A stretch of 64,000 nt of DNA from Desulforamulus ruminis DSM 2154 (GCF_000215085.1 NC_015589.1:1612001-1676000); one strand, 5' to 3'. Positions 44,128 to 53,158 are shown, counted from the stretch's first letter. Program-made: numbers and translations. Notes: generated from the sequence alone by a model not told the origin.

Positions 44128-45426
44128 ATGGCCCCAAGTTACCGAAAATCCCAGGAAATGTTTGAGGAGTCCCAGGTTTATATACCCGGGGGAGTGAACA
44201 GCCCGGTACGGGCTTTCAAGTCCGTAGGGATGGATCCGCCTTTTATTGCCAGGGGCAACGGTTCCCGGATGTGGGATGTGGATGGCAATGAGTATATTGA
44301 TTATGTGTGCTCCTGGGGACCTCTTATTTTAGGACACCGCCATCCCGCCGTAATGCATGCGGTCCAGCGCTGTTTAGAGCGGGGCATTACCTACGGCGCT
44401 CCCACGGATTTGGAACTAACCCTGGCGCGGATGGTGGTGGAGGCTCTGCCCGGGGTGGAAATGGTACGCATGGTGAACTCGGGCACCGAAGCCACCATGA
44501 GCGCCCTGCGTTTGGCCCGGGCCTACACCAAGCGCAACAAGATTGTTAAATTTGAAGGCTGTTACCACGGCCATCATGACTCTCTTTTAATTAAAGCCGG
44601 GTCGGGAGCCTTAACCCACGGCGTTCCCACCAGTCCCGGCGTGCCGGAGAACATTGCCGGCAATACCATCAACGCCCGTTACAATGACCTGCCGCTGCTG
44701 GAGAAAATAATGGCCGAGGTGGGCCGGGAGGTTGCGGCCATTATTGTTGAACCGGCGGCCGGCAACATGGGGCTGGTTCCCGCTGCCGAAGGCTTTCTGG
44801 AGGGCCTGCGGAAACTTTGCAACCAGTACGGCGCCCTGTTGATTTTTGACGAAGTGATTACCGGCTTCCGGCTCAGTTACGGCGGGGCCCAGTCTTACTA
44901 TAACGTAACGCCTGATTTGACCTGTTTGGGTAAGATTATCGGCGGCGGTATGCCTGTGGGCGCCTATGGCGGGGTCCGAGAAATCATGCAGATGATTTCC
45001 CCGGCAGGACCGGTGTACCAGGCGGGAACCCTGTCGGGCAATCCCCTGGCCATGACGGCGGGGATCGCCACCCTGGAGCAGCTTCAGCAGCCCGGAGTCT
45101 ATGAAGAGTTGAACCGTAAATCCGCCCTGCTGGCCCAGGGTTTAAGCCAGGCGGCTAAAGCCGCCGGGGCATCGGTATGGTTTAACCGGGTACAGTCCCT
45201 GCAGTGCACCTTCTTTACCTCCCAGGCGGTTACGGATTTTGCCAGTGCCTCAACTTCCGACACCAAGCGGTATGCAGCCTTCTTTAAAAGCATGCTGGAT
45301 CAGGGAATTTACCTGGCGCCGGCCCAGTTTGAAACGGCCTTTGTTTCCCTGGCTCACACCGACGAAGATATTGAGCGTACGGTGGAGGCTTCCTTTAATG
45401 CCTTTAAGGCCGCCGCTAATATTTAA
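44128..45426 (+). CDS. hemL: Glutamate-1-semialdehyde 2,1-aminomutase
   Basis: A 432-residue PLP enzyme converting glutamate-1-semialdehyde to delta-aminolevulinate. It has the family start [28 protein letters not shown], the DEVITGFR segment, and the PLP lysine in [18 protein letters not shown]. Ribosome site AGGAGG before ATG. It closes the heme pathway genes; the next gene is a YbjQ protein. Confidence 0.96.
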   Translation: MAPSYRKSQEMFEESQVYIPGGVNSPVRAFKSVGMDPPFIARGNGSRMWDVDGNEYIDYVCSWGPLILGHRHPAVMHAVQRCLERGITYGAPTDLELTLARMVVEALPGVEMVRMVNSGTEATMSALRLARAYTKRNKIVKFEGCYHGHHDSLLIKAGSGALTHGVPTSPGVPENIAGNTINARYNDLPLLEKIMAEVGREVAAIIVEPAAGNMGLVPAAEGFLEGLRKLCNQYGALLIFDEVITGFRLSYGGAQSYYNVTPDLTCLGKIIGGGMPVGAYGGVREIMQMISPAGPVYQAGTLSGNPLAMTAGIATLEQLQQPGVYEELNRKSALLAQGLSQAAKAAGASVWFNRVQSLQCTFFTSQAVTDFASASTSDTKRYAAFFKSMLDQGIYLAPAQFETAFVSLAHTDEDIERTVEASFNAFKAAANI

Positions 45427-45471
45427 AAAGACCAGGAATATAAAAAAGAACGGAAACAGGAGGAAGATGCC

Positions 45472-45783
45472 GTGATTATTACCACCACATCCAACATTGA
45501 AGGAAAACCCATCCGTCAGTATCAGGGATTGGTTTGCGGAGAGGCCATCATGGGCGCCAACATCGTGCGGGATGTTTTTGCCACCATTACCGATGTTGTG
45601 GGCGGCCGCAGCGGAGCTTACGAGGATAAGCTGGCCCAGGCCCGGGAGATCGCTTTAGAGGAAATGCAGGAACAGGCCCGGCGTGCGGGCGCCAATGCGG
45701 TGGTGGGCGTGGATCTGGATTATGAAGTAATCCGGGACGGCATGCTCATGGTCACCGCCAGCGGAACCGCCGTGACCATTTAA
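45472..45783 (+). CDS. YbjQ / UPF0145 family protein
   Basis: A 103-residue protein with the family blocks [26 protein letters not shown] and [12 protein letters not shown]. YbjQ proteins form pentamers and were once called heavy-metal-binding; their role is unknown. It starts at a GTG 45 bp after hemL, behind AGGAGGAAG, and may be the last gene of the heme operon. Confidence 0.88.
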   Translation: MIITTTSNIEGKPIRQYQGLVCGEAIMGANIVRDVFATITDVVGGRSGAYEDKLAQAREIALEEMQEQARRAGANAVVGVDLDYEVIRDGMLMVTASGTAVTI

Positions 45784-45870
45784 AGGATAAAGAGGCTGTG
45801 CAAAACGGTTTTGAGTTGCGCTTGAAAAATGCAGATAACCCGGCGAACAACCGGACGAATAAGAAATAGA

Positions 45871-45970
45871 ACGCGGATTGAACGGATGATACGGATTTAC
45901 GCGGATTTTTTATTAAAAATAATAAAATCCGTGAGAATCCGCGGAAATCCGTAAAATCCGCGCTCTATTC
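45871..45970. repeat. Dispersed intergenic repeat, copy 2
   Basis: GCGGATTGAACGGATGATACGGATTTACGCGGATTTTTTATT...AAAATCCGTGAGAATCCGCGGAAATCCGTAAAATCCGCG, then CTCTATTC. It shares order and sequence with copy 1 at 22711-22800 and folds as a long imperfect hairpin. Confidence 0.7.
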
Positions 45971-45990
45971 TCTTTTTATTTGTGGGAAAT

Positions 45991-46042
45991 AAAGAGCTGC
46001 GCAATCCAACCATTCCGGTTTTTTGCCACAGCTCTTTTTGCT
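45991..46042. terminator. Terminator between ybjQ and cheW
   Basis: AAAGAGCTG (45991-45999) pairs with CAGCTCTTT (46029-46037); T-rich on the plus strand (TTTTTGCTTTTT) and A-rich on the other side. A similar AAAGAGGCTGTGCAAAACGG lies at about 45790 and could compete for the right arm. Confidence 0.65.
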
Positions 46043-46044
46043 TT

Positions 46045-46464
46045 TTACAGCACCGTATCCAGATTCACCAGCAGCCATAGCTGGTCTCCTTTTTTGACAA
46101 CGCCTTTGAGAAAATCCACATTGTCGCCAATCATGTTGGGAGGCTCCACTTCACTGTCGGTATAGCGGCCCACCTCAAGCACGCTGTCCACAATCATGCC
46201 GACCTTATTTCCCTTATTTTCCACCACAATGATGCGGGTATCTTCACTCTGCTCGGTTTCAGGCAAACCAAGACGGCGATTTAAACTGATCACCGGCAGG
46301 ATATTTCCGCGAAGGTTAATAATACCCTCAATGTAGTAATCTGTATTTGGCAGCCGGGTAACTTCTGCCATGCGAATGATTTCCTGGGTTTCATTGATAG
46401 GGAGGGCGTACTGCTGGTCGTTTAATTGAAATACAACCAGTTGTTCTTCTTGACCAACTGCCAT
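46045..46464 (-). CDS. cheW: Chemotaxis coupling protein CheW
   Basis: A 139-residue CheW-domain protein (EEQLVVFQLNDQQYALPI, IIEGIINLRGNILPVISL, GMIVDSVLEV) that links chemoreceptors to the CheA kinase. The start is ATG 46464, eight bases after AAAGGAG; an upstream open extension to 46518 has no ribosome site. It is a lone gene, 37 kb away from the receptor cluster in this window. Confidence 0.93.
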   Translation of the reverse strand: MAVGQEEQLVVFQLNDQQYALPINETQEIIRMAEVTRLPNTDYYIEGIINLRGNILPVISLNRRLGLPETEQSEDTRIIVVENKGNKVGMIVDSVLEVGRYTDSEVEPPNMIGDNVDFLKGVVKKGDQLWLLVNLDTVL

Positions 46465-46658
46465 ACAATCAACTCCTTTAATTTTCATCCTGAATAAAAT
46501 CATGGGATTTTTATTCAATCTGAATAAGCTAGTTATTCTACAAATGTAGAATATTTCCTCTGCCGTAACAAAATACTAGGGTTATTTTATTTTGCCGTAA
46601 ACATTTTGCAAGAACTGCCGGCAAAGGATTACATTTCTATAAAAAGCCGCAAAAACAA

Positions 46659-46686
46659 TTGACTGATAATTTAAATAAGTTATAAT
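46659..46686 (+). promoter_or_regulatory. Promoter of the hydrogenase-maturation operon
   Basis: TTGACT (46659-46664), 16-bp spacer, TATAAT (46681-46686). Predicted start of transcription near 46693, about 160 nt before the first gene. Confidence 0.75.
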
Positions 46687-46692
46687 AAAGAC

Positions 46693-46850
46693 AATACCTA
46701 ACCAGTCGGGTGAGCCTGGCCGGGAGGGTGCAACAATGTAGCATATTCCCTGAGGAGAAAGGTAAAGCCTTGGCCAAGGGGTATACCATTTGTGGTGTAC
46801 ACTACCCATCTGTGCCTTTCTCTGGCCGGATGGGTTTTTAATTTGGGAGG
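46693..46850 (+). promoter_or_regulatory. Structured leader with intrinsic terminator (candidate attenuator or riboswitch)
   Basis: The terminator is ACCCATC (46804-46810) with GATGGGT (46829-46835) plus TTTTT. Two helices would exclude it: GAGAAAGG (46755-46762) with CCTTTCTC (46815-46822), and CTGGCCGG (46716-46723) with CTGGCCGG (46822-46829, two G-U pairs). A TATACCA-TTTG-TGGTGTA hairpin lies inside. Terminator and alternative helices share bases, the layout of a transcription-attenuating leader. I did not recognise a known riboswitch class. Confidence 0.6.
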
Positions 46851-46856
46851 TGTATG

Positions 46857-47105
46857 ATGAGTCGGAGAATTGGGGTGGTGGGAATTGTGATTGAAGATCG
46901 GGTAAAAGCTCCTGAAATTAACCATGTATTAAGTCAATATTCGGATATCATCATTGGCCGCATGGGTATTCCCCACAAGGAGCGTTCACTGTCGGTCATA
47001 TCCCTGATTGTTGAGGGCAGCAATGACCAGATTGGCGCAATGGCCGGAAAACTGGGAAACATCAAAGGGGTTCAGGTGCGGGCGGCCTTGAGTACCAAAT
47101 ACTAG
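46857..47105 (+). CDS. TM1266-family iron-only hydrogenase system regulator
   Basis: An 82-residue ACT-like protein of the TM1266 family, found almost only next to [FeFe]-hydrogenase maturation genes. It begins SRRIGVVGIVIEDR and shows IIIGRMGIPHKERSLSVISLIVEG. It is proposed to be a regulator; the ligand is unknown. Two ATGs lie in tandem at 46854 and 46857; the second has the better distance to GGAGG. It is first in the operon, right behind the structured leader. Confidence 0.88.
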   Translation: MSRRIGVVGIVIEDRVKAPEINHVLSQYSDIIIGRMGIPHKERSLSVISLIVEGSNDQIGAMAGKLGNIKGVQVRAALSTKY

Positions 47106-47108
47106 GGG

Positions 47109-48527
47109 GTGGTTCATCTGCAGTACCGTATGGAGCAGGATCTAATCGGTAAGAAAGAAATCCCCGCCGAGGCCTATTATGGCATTCATACCGCCAGAGC
47201 CGCCGAGAATTTTCAGGTTTCAGGGCAAAGGGTGCATCCGGAGCTGATTAAAGCCATGGCGGTGGTGAAACAGGCGGCGGCGGAAACCAACCTGGCCATT
47301 GGTTTGCTGGAGCCCCGGGTGGGCAGCGCCATTTTCCAGGCGGCGGCGGAAATCGCCGAAGGGAAGCTGGCGGATCAGTTTATTGTGGACGCACTCCAGG
47401 GCGGGGCGGGAACCTCCACCAACATGAATGTCAATGAAGTCATTGCCAACCGCGCCATTGAAATTCTGGGCGGGACCAGAGGAGATTATACGCTGGTCCA
47501 TCCGGTGAACCACGTGAATATGTCCCAGTCCACCAATGATGTCTATCCCACCGCCCTACGGATCGCGGCGATCCGGCTGCTGGTCCATCTTTCCGAGTCC
47601 TGCGCCGCCTTGCAGGGGGCGCTCCAAACCAAAGAGGCGGAGTTTGCCGGGATATTGAAGGTTGGACGTACGGAAATGCAGGATGCCGTACCCATCACCC
47701 TGGGTCAGGAGTTCTCCGCCTGGGCCGAAGCCATCTCCCGAGACCGCTGGCGGCTGTATAAAGTGGAGGAAAGACTCCGGCAGGTCAATCTGGGAGGAAC
47801 GGCGGTAGGAACCGGGTTAAATGCCGAAAGGAAATATATTTACTCGGTCATCGAACGGCTCAGGGCCTTAACCGGACTGGGGCTGGCCCGGAATGAAAAC
47901 ATGGTTGACGGCACCCAGAATGCCGATGTGTTTGTGGAGGTTTCCGGCTTGGTGAAGGCCTGTGCCGCCAGCCTGGCCAAAATTTCCGCAGACCTGCGGC
48001 TGCTGTCCTCGGGCCCCAGGGCGGGACTGGGGGAAATCCGGCTTCCAGATTTACAGGCGGGTTCCTCCATTATGCCGGGAAAGGTGAATCCGGTGATCCC
48101 CGAGATGGTTACCCAGGTGGCCTATCAAGCCATGGCCCAGGATTTGGCCATTACCCTGGCGGTCCAGGGCGGGCAGTTGGAGTTAAATGCTTTTCTGCCT
48201 CTGGTGGCGGCCAACCTGCTGCCGGCCATGGAAAGTCTCGGTAACTCCATGCGCATCATGGCGGATCACTGTATCCGGGGAATTGAGGCGGTGCCTGAGA
48301 AATGCGGGGCGCATCTTCATAACAGTGTGGGAATCATCACCGTCATTTTGCCTCATGTGGGCTATGATGTAGCCTCGGAGCTGGCCAAGAAAGCACTGAA
48401 AACCGGCCGGCCGGTGCGGGAAGTTATTTTGGAAGCGGGTTTATTCACCGGGGAGGAATTAGACCAACTGCTGCGACCGGAGGAAGTGACCCGACCGGGT
48501 ATTGCCGGAAAAAGAAAGAAGAAATGA
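47109..48527 (+). CDS. aspA: Aspartate ammonia-lyase (aspartase/fumarase family)
   Basis: A 472-residue enzyme of the fumarase/aspartase superfamily with the signature GSSIMPGKVNPV and aspartase-type blocks (MNVNEVIANRA, HVNMSQSTNDVYPTA). It would split L-aspartate into fumarate and ammonia. Located between the TM1266 gene and hydF with a 4-bp overlap-scale gap, it is part of the maturation operon. Ammonia release could supply nitrogen for the bridging amine of the hydrogenase H-cluster (inference). The start is uncertain: GTG 47109 has no room for a ribosome site, while ATG 47130 is 17 bases from AGGGGGTGG. Confidence 0.87.
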   Translation: MVHLQYRMEQDLIGKKEIPAEAYYGIHTARAAENFQVSGQRVHPELIKAMAVVKQAAAETNLAIGLLEPRVGSAIFQAAAEIAEGKLADQFIVDALQGGAGTSTNMNVNEVIANRAIEILGGTRGDYTLVHPVNHVNMSQSTNDVYPTALRIAAIRLLVHLSESCAALQGALQTKEAEFAGILKVGRTEMQDAVPITLGQEFSAWAEAISRDRWRLYKVEERLRQVNLGGTAVGTGLNAERKYIYSVIERLRALTGLGLARNENMVDGTQNADVFVEVSGLVKACAASLAKISADLRLLSSGPRAGLGEIRLPDLQAGSSIMPGKVNPVIPEMVTQVAYQAMAQDLAITLAVQGGQLELNAFLPLVAANLLPAMESLGNSMRIMADHCIRGIEAVPEKCGAHLHNSVGIITVILPHVGYDVASELAKKALKTGRPVREVILEAGLFTGEELDQLLRPEEVTRPGIAGKRKKK

Positions 48528-48547
48528 AGCTCAAGGAGGGGGAAGGA

Positions 48548-49777
48548 ATGAATTCAACCCCAAGGGGAAACCGGCTGCATATCGCCATCTTCGGCCGTCG
48601 TAATGCAGGAAAATCCAGTTTAATTAATGCACTAACCAACCAAGATATCGCCGTTGTTTCCAATGTTCCGGGAACCACCACCGATCCGGTATACAAGGCT
48701 ATGGAAATATTGCCTGTGGGTCCGGTGGTGATGATTGATACCGCCGGCATTGACGATACCGGAGAGTTGGGTGAACTGAGGGTTCGGCGTTCTATAGAGG
48801 TACTGAATAAGGCGGATATGGTGCTCCTGGTCATGGATGCGGGGGCGGGGATCACCGAATATGAAATGGATATTGCCAAACGCTGTCAGGAGAAAAAGCT
48901 CCCGGTAGTGGCCGTCCTTAATAAAATTGATGCCAGCCCGGTTACCGCCCTGCAAAGGCAGGAAGCTAAAGAGAGGCTGGGTGTGGAACCGGTGGCGGTC
49001 AGCGCCCTCACCCGGGAAGGAATCAGCGATTTGAAAATTGCCCTGGTGCAGGCGGCCCCGCCCAGTTGGGATGAACAAACCATTGTGGGTGACCTGTTGA
49101 ATCCCGGGGATGTGGCGGTCCTGGTGATCCCCATTGACCTGGCTGCTCCCAAGGGACGTTTGATTCTCCCTCAGGTTCAGACCATCCGGGATATTTTGGA
49201 TCACGACGCCATGGCTTACATGGTTAAGGAGCGGGAACTGAAGGAATGCATCCGGACACTCAATAAAAAACCCCGTATGGTGATTACGGATTCCCAGGCC
49301 TTTCTTAAAGCAGACGCGGATACGCCGCCGGATGTCCTGTTAACCTCCTTCTCCATCCTGTTTGCCCGGTATAAGGGCGATTTAGAAACCCTGGTGGCGG
49401 GAGCCAAGTCCATTGAAAAGCTTAGACCCGGCGATAAGGTGTTGATTGCCGAGGCCTGTAGCCATCACCGTATGGAAGACGACATCGGAACCGTGAAGAT
49501 CCCCCGCTGGATACGGCAGATTGTGGGAGGAGATCTGGATTTTCATTGGAGCAGCGGCCATCGTTTTCCGGAGGATTTAGCCCAGTATAAATTGGTGGTC
49601 CATTGTGGTTCCTGTATGATCAACCGCAGGGAGATGCTTTCCCGCATCATGCAGGTGCAGGCAGCCGGCGTTCCCATTGTGAACTACGGTGTATGCATCG
49701 CTTATGTGCAGGGCATTCTCCGGCGGGCGCTCTCACCTTTCCCTCTGATTCAGGAGATTTTGGACGACGAAGATTAA
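48548..49777 (+). CDS. hydF: [FeFe]-hydrogenase maturation GTPase HydF
   Basis: A 409-residue scaffold on which the diiron part of the H-cluster is assembled before transfer to HydA. N-terminal GTPase domain with P-loop GRRNAGKSS (16-24), PGTTTDP and NKID, a dimerisation domain, and a C-terminal iron-sulfur domain with ligands C304-S-H306, C353 and C356 (EACSHHR, VHCGSC). The start is ATG 48548, eight bases after AAGGAGG; the aspA stop lies 21 bp upstream. Confidence 0.96.
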   Translation: MNSTPRGNRLHIAIFGRRNAGKSSLINALTNQDIAVVSNVPGTTTDPVYKAMEILPVGPVVMIDTAGIDDTGELGELRVRRSIEVLNKADMVLLVMDAGAGITEYEMDIAKRCQEKKLPVVAVLNKIDASPVTALQRQEAKERLGVEPVAVSALTREGISDLKIALVQAAPPSWDEQTIVGDLLNPGDVAVLVIPIDLAAPKGRLILPQVQTIRDILDHDAMAYMVKERELKECIRTLNKKPRMVITDSQAFLKADADTPPDVLLTSFSILFARYKGDLETLVAGAKSIEKLRPGDKVLIAEACSHHRMEDDIGTVKIPRWIRQIVGGDLDFHWSSGHRFPEDLAQYKLVVHCGSCMINRREMLSRIMQVQAAGVPIVNYGVCIAYVQGILRRALSPFPLIQEILDDED

Positions 49778-49801
49778 TTCATAGGAAAGGGGTGAAATCC
49801 T

Positions 49802-50869
49802 TTGCGAGAAGAATTTGTCAAGGCTCTGTCCCGGGCCGGGTCCGGAGAGGAATTAAACCGCCGGGAAATCATAACCTTGCTTCAAGCCGAACCCGGAGAG
49901 GAAGAAAACCAGCTCTTTGCTCTGGCGGACAAAGTCCGGCAGCGCTATCTGGGAGACGAGGTTCACCTGCGGGGAATCATCGAATTTTCCAACTACTGTC
50001 GTAACGATTGCCTCTACTGCGGGTTAAGGCGCAGCAACAGCAACATTAAAAGATATCGTATCCCGGTGGAGGAAATTGTGGCTGCCGCCAAGCATGCGGC
50101 GGATTTGGGTTATGGCACCATCGTTTTGCAATCCGGGGAGGATTTTCATTACTCAGGGGAAGAACTGGCGGAAATCATTCGTAGGGTCAAAGGGGTCAGT
50201 AATTTTGCCATTACCGCCTGTGTGGGCGAACGGAGCCGTGAAGATTACGAGCGGATGAGAGAGGCCGGGGCGGACCGCTATTTGTTAAAACATGAAACCG
50301 CTGACCCGGAGCTGTTTGCCAAATTACGACCGGGAACCACCCTGGAAGAAAGGGTGAAAAGATTAAACTGGCTGCGGGAATTGGGTTATCAGGTGGGGTC
50401 CGGGAATATGGTGGGACTTCCGGAGCAAACCCCGGAAACCCTGGCCGACGATATCCTGCTGATGAAGGAGCTGGATGTGGAAATGGCCGGCATGGGCCCC
50501 TTCATCCCTCATCACCAGACGCCCATGAAGGATTGCCCGCCGGGAGATGTTGGTTTGACTCTAAAAGCCCTGGCTGTGGCAAGGCTGGTACTGCCCCAGA
50601 CCCATCTACCGGCCACCACGGCCCTGGGAACCTTGAATCCCGAAGGTCGGCAGATGGCCCTGGGGTGTGGAGCCAATGTAATTATGCCCAACCTGTCTCC
50701 GGCTCAATACCGGGAAATGTACGCCATTTATCCGGAAAAGGCAGGGAGCAAGGAAGATGCCGACGAGTCCCACGAAAGGATTACTTCTCTGGTGAAAAAG
50801 GTAGGACGCACCGTAAGCAAAGGACGGGGTGACAGCCCTAAGGAATTATTTAGGAACCAGCCGGCTTAA
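49802..50869 (+). CDS. hydE: [FeFe]-hydrogenase maturation radical SAM protein HydE
   Basis: A 355-residue radical SAM enzyme that works on the HydG product to build the Fe2S2 core. The cluster motif is CRNDCLYC (C66, C70, C73), followed by LRRSN and GEDFHYSGEELAEI. It starts at TTG 49802 with AAAGGGGTG upstream. Its 3' end is close to hydG (28 bp), consistent with one transcript. Confidence 0.95.
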   Translation: MREEFVKALSRAGSGEELNRREIITLLQAEPGEEENQLFALADKVRQRYLGDEVHLRGIIEFSNYCRNDCLYCGLRRSNSNIKRYRIPVEEIVAAAKHAADLGYGTIVLQSGEDFHYSGEELAEIIRRVKGVSNFAITACVGERSREDYERMREAGADRYLLKHETADPELFAKLRPGTTLEERVKRLNWLRELGYQVGSGNMVGLPEQTPETLADDILLMKELDVEMAGMGPFIPHHQTPMKDCPPGDVGLTLKALAVARLVLPQTHLPATTALGTLNPEGRQMALGCGANVIMPNLSPAQYREMYAIYPEKAGSKEDADESHERITSLVKKVGRTVSKGRGDSPKELFRNQPA

Positions 50870-50897
50870 GCAGCCGGGGAAAGGGAAGGTGGAGAAT

Positions 50898-52361
50898 ATG
50901 GCAGTGAACAAGGCGATTTATAATAATCAGTGGGAACCGGCCGATTTTATTAAAGAAGACGAGATCAACCGGATGCTGGAGGAGGCAAAGAACGCTTCTC
51001 CGGACAAAATACGGGAGGTTATTGCAAAGGCTCGTCAGGCCAAGGGGCTAAACTTGGGGGAAGTAGCCCTGCTGCTCCAGAATGAAGACAAAGAATTGCT
51101 GGAACAGATGTTCCAAGTGGCCAGTGAACTGAAACTCAAAATTTACGGCAAGCGTCTGGTGCTGTTTGCCCCCCTTTATATCAGTGATCATTGCGTTAAC
51201 AATTGTGTATACTGCGGTTACCGCCGGGACAATCAATTTTCCCGCCGCAAGCTGAGCCAGGAGGAAGTGGCCGAGGAAGTAAAGGTATTGGAATCCATGG
51301 GTCATAAAAGACTGGCTCTGGAAGCCGGTGAGCACCCGGGTGAATGCCCCATTGATTACGTTTTGGAATGTCTCAACACCATCTACAGCATCAAATTTGA
51401 AAACGGCAGCATTCGCCGCTGCAACGTAAACATTGCCGCCACCACCATTGAAGAGTATAAAAAACTTAAAGAAGCAGGTATCGGCACTTATATTCTGTTC
51501 CAGGAAACCTACCACCGGGAGACTTATAAGAAGATGCATCCCAGCGGCCCCAAAGCCGATTATGACTGGCACACAACCGCCCACGACCGGGCTATGATGG
51601 CCGGTGTTGATGATGTAGGCTTTGGCGTACTTTATGGACTTTATGACTATAAATTCGAGGTTATGGCTCAGATTATGCATGCCCAGCACATGGAAGAACG
51701 TTTCGGCGTGGGACCCCATACCATTTCCGTACCCCGCATCCGTCCGGCCCAAGGGGTTGATTACGACAGTTATCCTTATTTGGTAAATGACGAACAGTTT
51801 ATGAAACTGGTTGCCATTCTCCGTTTGGCGGTTCCCTATACGGGCATGATTATTTCCACCCGGGAAAGTCCCCAATACCGGGATATGCTGCTCAATTACG
51901 GCATCTCTCAGATTTCCGCCGGTTCCTGTACCGGGGTGGGAGGATATAAAAAAGAGGCCGAGCGTCTGGCCTGTTTGGCCGATGGAAAAACCGACTGCTG
52001 TTGTGACGATACACCGCCGCAGTTTGCCGTGGATGATCACCGCAGCCCGGATGAAGTTCTGAACTCGGTTTGTCAGTCCGGCTGGCTGCCCAGCTACTGT
52101 ACCGCCTGTTACCGTAAAGGCCGCACCGGGGACCGCTTTATGGCACTGGCTAAAAACGGGGAAATTCAAAACGTATGCCAGCCCAACGCCATTCTCACCT
52201 TTAAAGAATACCTGTTGGACTATGCCTCTCCGGAAACCAGGGAACTGGGAGATGAGACCATCCGCCGTCATCTGGAAGAAATTAAAAGTCCGGAAATTCG
52301 CAGGATTACTGAAGACCGGTTAAAACAAATTGAGCAAGGGGCCAGAGATTTATACTTTTAA
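50898..52361 (+). CDS. hydG: [FeFe]-hydrogenase maturation radical SAM tyrosine lyase HydG
   Basis: A 487-residue radical SAM lyase that cleaves tyrosine to give the CO and cyanide ligands of the H-cluster on an iron-cysteine synthon. N-terminal cluster CVNNCVYC (C99, C103, C106) and the C-terminal auxiliary cluster in YCTACYRKGRTGDRFM with a later cysteine (NVCQPNA). The start is ATG 50898 with GGAAGGTGGAG upstream; the frame is open 23 codons further. Last gene of the operon; no hydrogenase structural gene is in the window. Confidence 0.97.
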   Translation: MAVNKAIYNNQWEPADFIKEDEINRMLEEAKNASPDKIREVIAKARQAKGLNLGEVALLLQNEDKELLEQMFQVASELKLKIYGKRLVLFAPLYISDHCVNNCVYCGYRRDNQFSRRKLSQEEVAEEVKVLESMGHKRLALEAGEHPGECPIDYVLECLNTIYSIKFENGSIRRCNVNIAATTIEEYKKLKEAGIGTYILFQETYHRETYKKMHPSGPKADYDWHTTAHDRAMMAGVDDVGFGVLYGLYDYKFEVMAQIMHAQHMEERFGVGPHTISVPRIRPAQGVDYDSYPYLVNDEQFMKLVAILRLAVPYTGMIISTRESPQYRDMLLNYGISQISAGSCTGVGGYKKEAERLACLADGKTDCCCDDTPPQFAVDDHRSPDEVLNSVCQSGWLPSYCTACYRKGRTGDRFMALAKNGEIQNVCQPNAILTFKEYLLDYASPETRELGDETIRRHLEEIKSPEIRRITEDRLKQIEQGARDLYF

Positions 52362-52369
52362 TGGCCAAA

Positions 52370-52405
52370 AACAGCCTGTTAAGTTGAGAACAGGCTGTTT
52401 TTTTT
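52370..52405 (+). terminator. Terminator of the hydrogenase-maturation operon
   Basis: AACAGCCTGTT (52370-52380) and AACAGGCTGTT (52389-52399) with eight T's. Confidence 0.95.
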
Positions 52406-52495
52406 GTTAACCCCTATGAATTTTTCGGAATGAAGTTATAATAGGAATGAAGTTATAATATAAACGCAGACAAAAATTTTTCGGAGGTTTTTATC

Positions 52496-53110
52496 TTGCA
52501 GAGTGGAGAGGTTCATTTAGCCAAGTACATGAACATTGCCGCGGACATTGCGGACAGGATCGTAAGGGGAGAATATCAAGAGGGCCAAAAGATATTTGGC
52601 CGGTCAACTTTGGCGGGGAAGTATAATGTTTCGCCGGAGACCATTCGCCGGGCTTTGATTTTGTTGCAGGAAGCAGGAATTGTTCAAGTTACACCAGGGG
52701 TGGGAGTGGCTGTTAAGTCCCTTGACGCGGCGCAGAAATATTTGGAGGACTTTGGTCAAAGACGGGTGCTCCAGGGTTTGCATGAACAGTTGTATGATTT
52801 GGTCAAGAAACGGGATCAATTAAATGAAGAAATATCCAAGTTGATCGAGGAATTAATGGAGCATACCCTTCAGGTGGAATCAAGATTTAACAAAATTGAA
52901 GAGTGGAAAGTATTACCCGAATCCCCGCTGGTGGGAAAATATCTTTCCCAATTGGAACTGTGCGATCAGAGCCGTGTTTTGACTATTCAAAGAAAAGATG
53001 TGGGCGAAATTGTTAATCCTACTTCAAAAAATGTGATTGAAGGCGGCGATATTATTACCATCTTTGGAACTTTAAGCGCCTCCTGTAAAAAAGGATTAGT
53101 AAGAGTTTAA
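52496..53110 (+). CDS. BusR-like regulator: GntR helix-turn-helix with RCK_C (TrkA-C) domain
   Basis: A 204-residue transcription factor. Residues about 8-75 are a GntR-type winged helix (IADRIVRGEYQEGQKI, YNVSPETIRRALILLQEAG), 85-130 a coiled coil, and 135-204 an RCK_C/TrkA-C domain (LSQLELCDQSRVLTI, GGDIITIFGT). This is the architecture of BusR, the c-di-AMP-dependent repressor of osmolyte uptake in lactococci and streptococci; RCK_C domains are known c-di-AMP sensors. It starts at TTG 52496, eight bases after GGAGG. It sits directly before a c-di-AMP riboswitch and an aminomutase gene, its probable target along with its own promoter. Confidence 0.82.
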   Translation: MQSGEVHLAKYMNIAADIADRIVRGEYQEGQKIFGRSTLAGKYNVSPETIRRALILLQEAGIVQVTPGVGVAVKSLDAAQKYLEDFGQRRVLQGLHEQLYDLVKKRDQLNEEISKLIEELMEHTLQVESRFNKIEEWKVLPESPLVGKYLSQLELCDQSRVLTIQRKDVGEIVNPTSKNVIEGGDIITIFGTLSASCKKGLVRV

Positions 53111-53131
53111 TAAACATTAGAATATGATTTA

Positions 53132-53158
53132 TAAAAAAGGTGCTAAGGCATCTTTTTT
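53132..53158 (+). terminator. Terminator of the BusR-like gene
   Basis: AAAAAAGGTGC and GCATCTTTTTT pair around TAAG. Confidence 0.85.

Noticed and set aside
46693-46850. Known riboswitch (cobalamin, SAM, glycine, Moco, FMN, TPP) before the hydrogenase genes
   Set aside because: None of the conserved core blocks of these classes could be found; kept as an unclassified leader.
51048-52271. 407-codon frame on the minus strand across hydG
   Set aside because: Antisense shadow of hydG, which has full family motifs; the shadow protein shows no domain.
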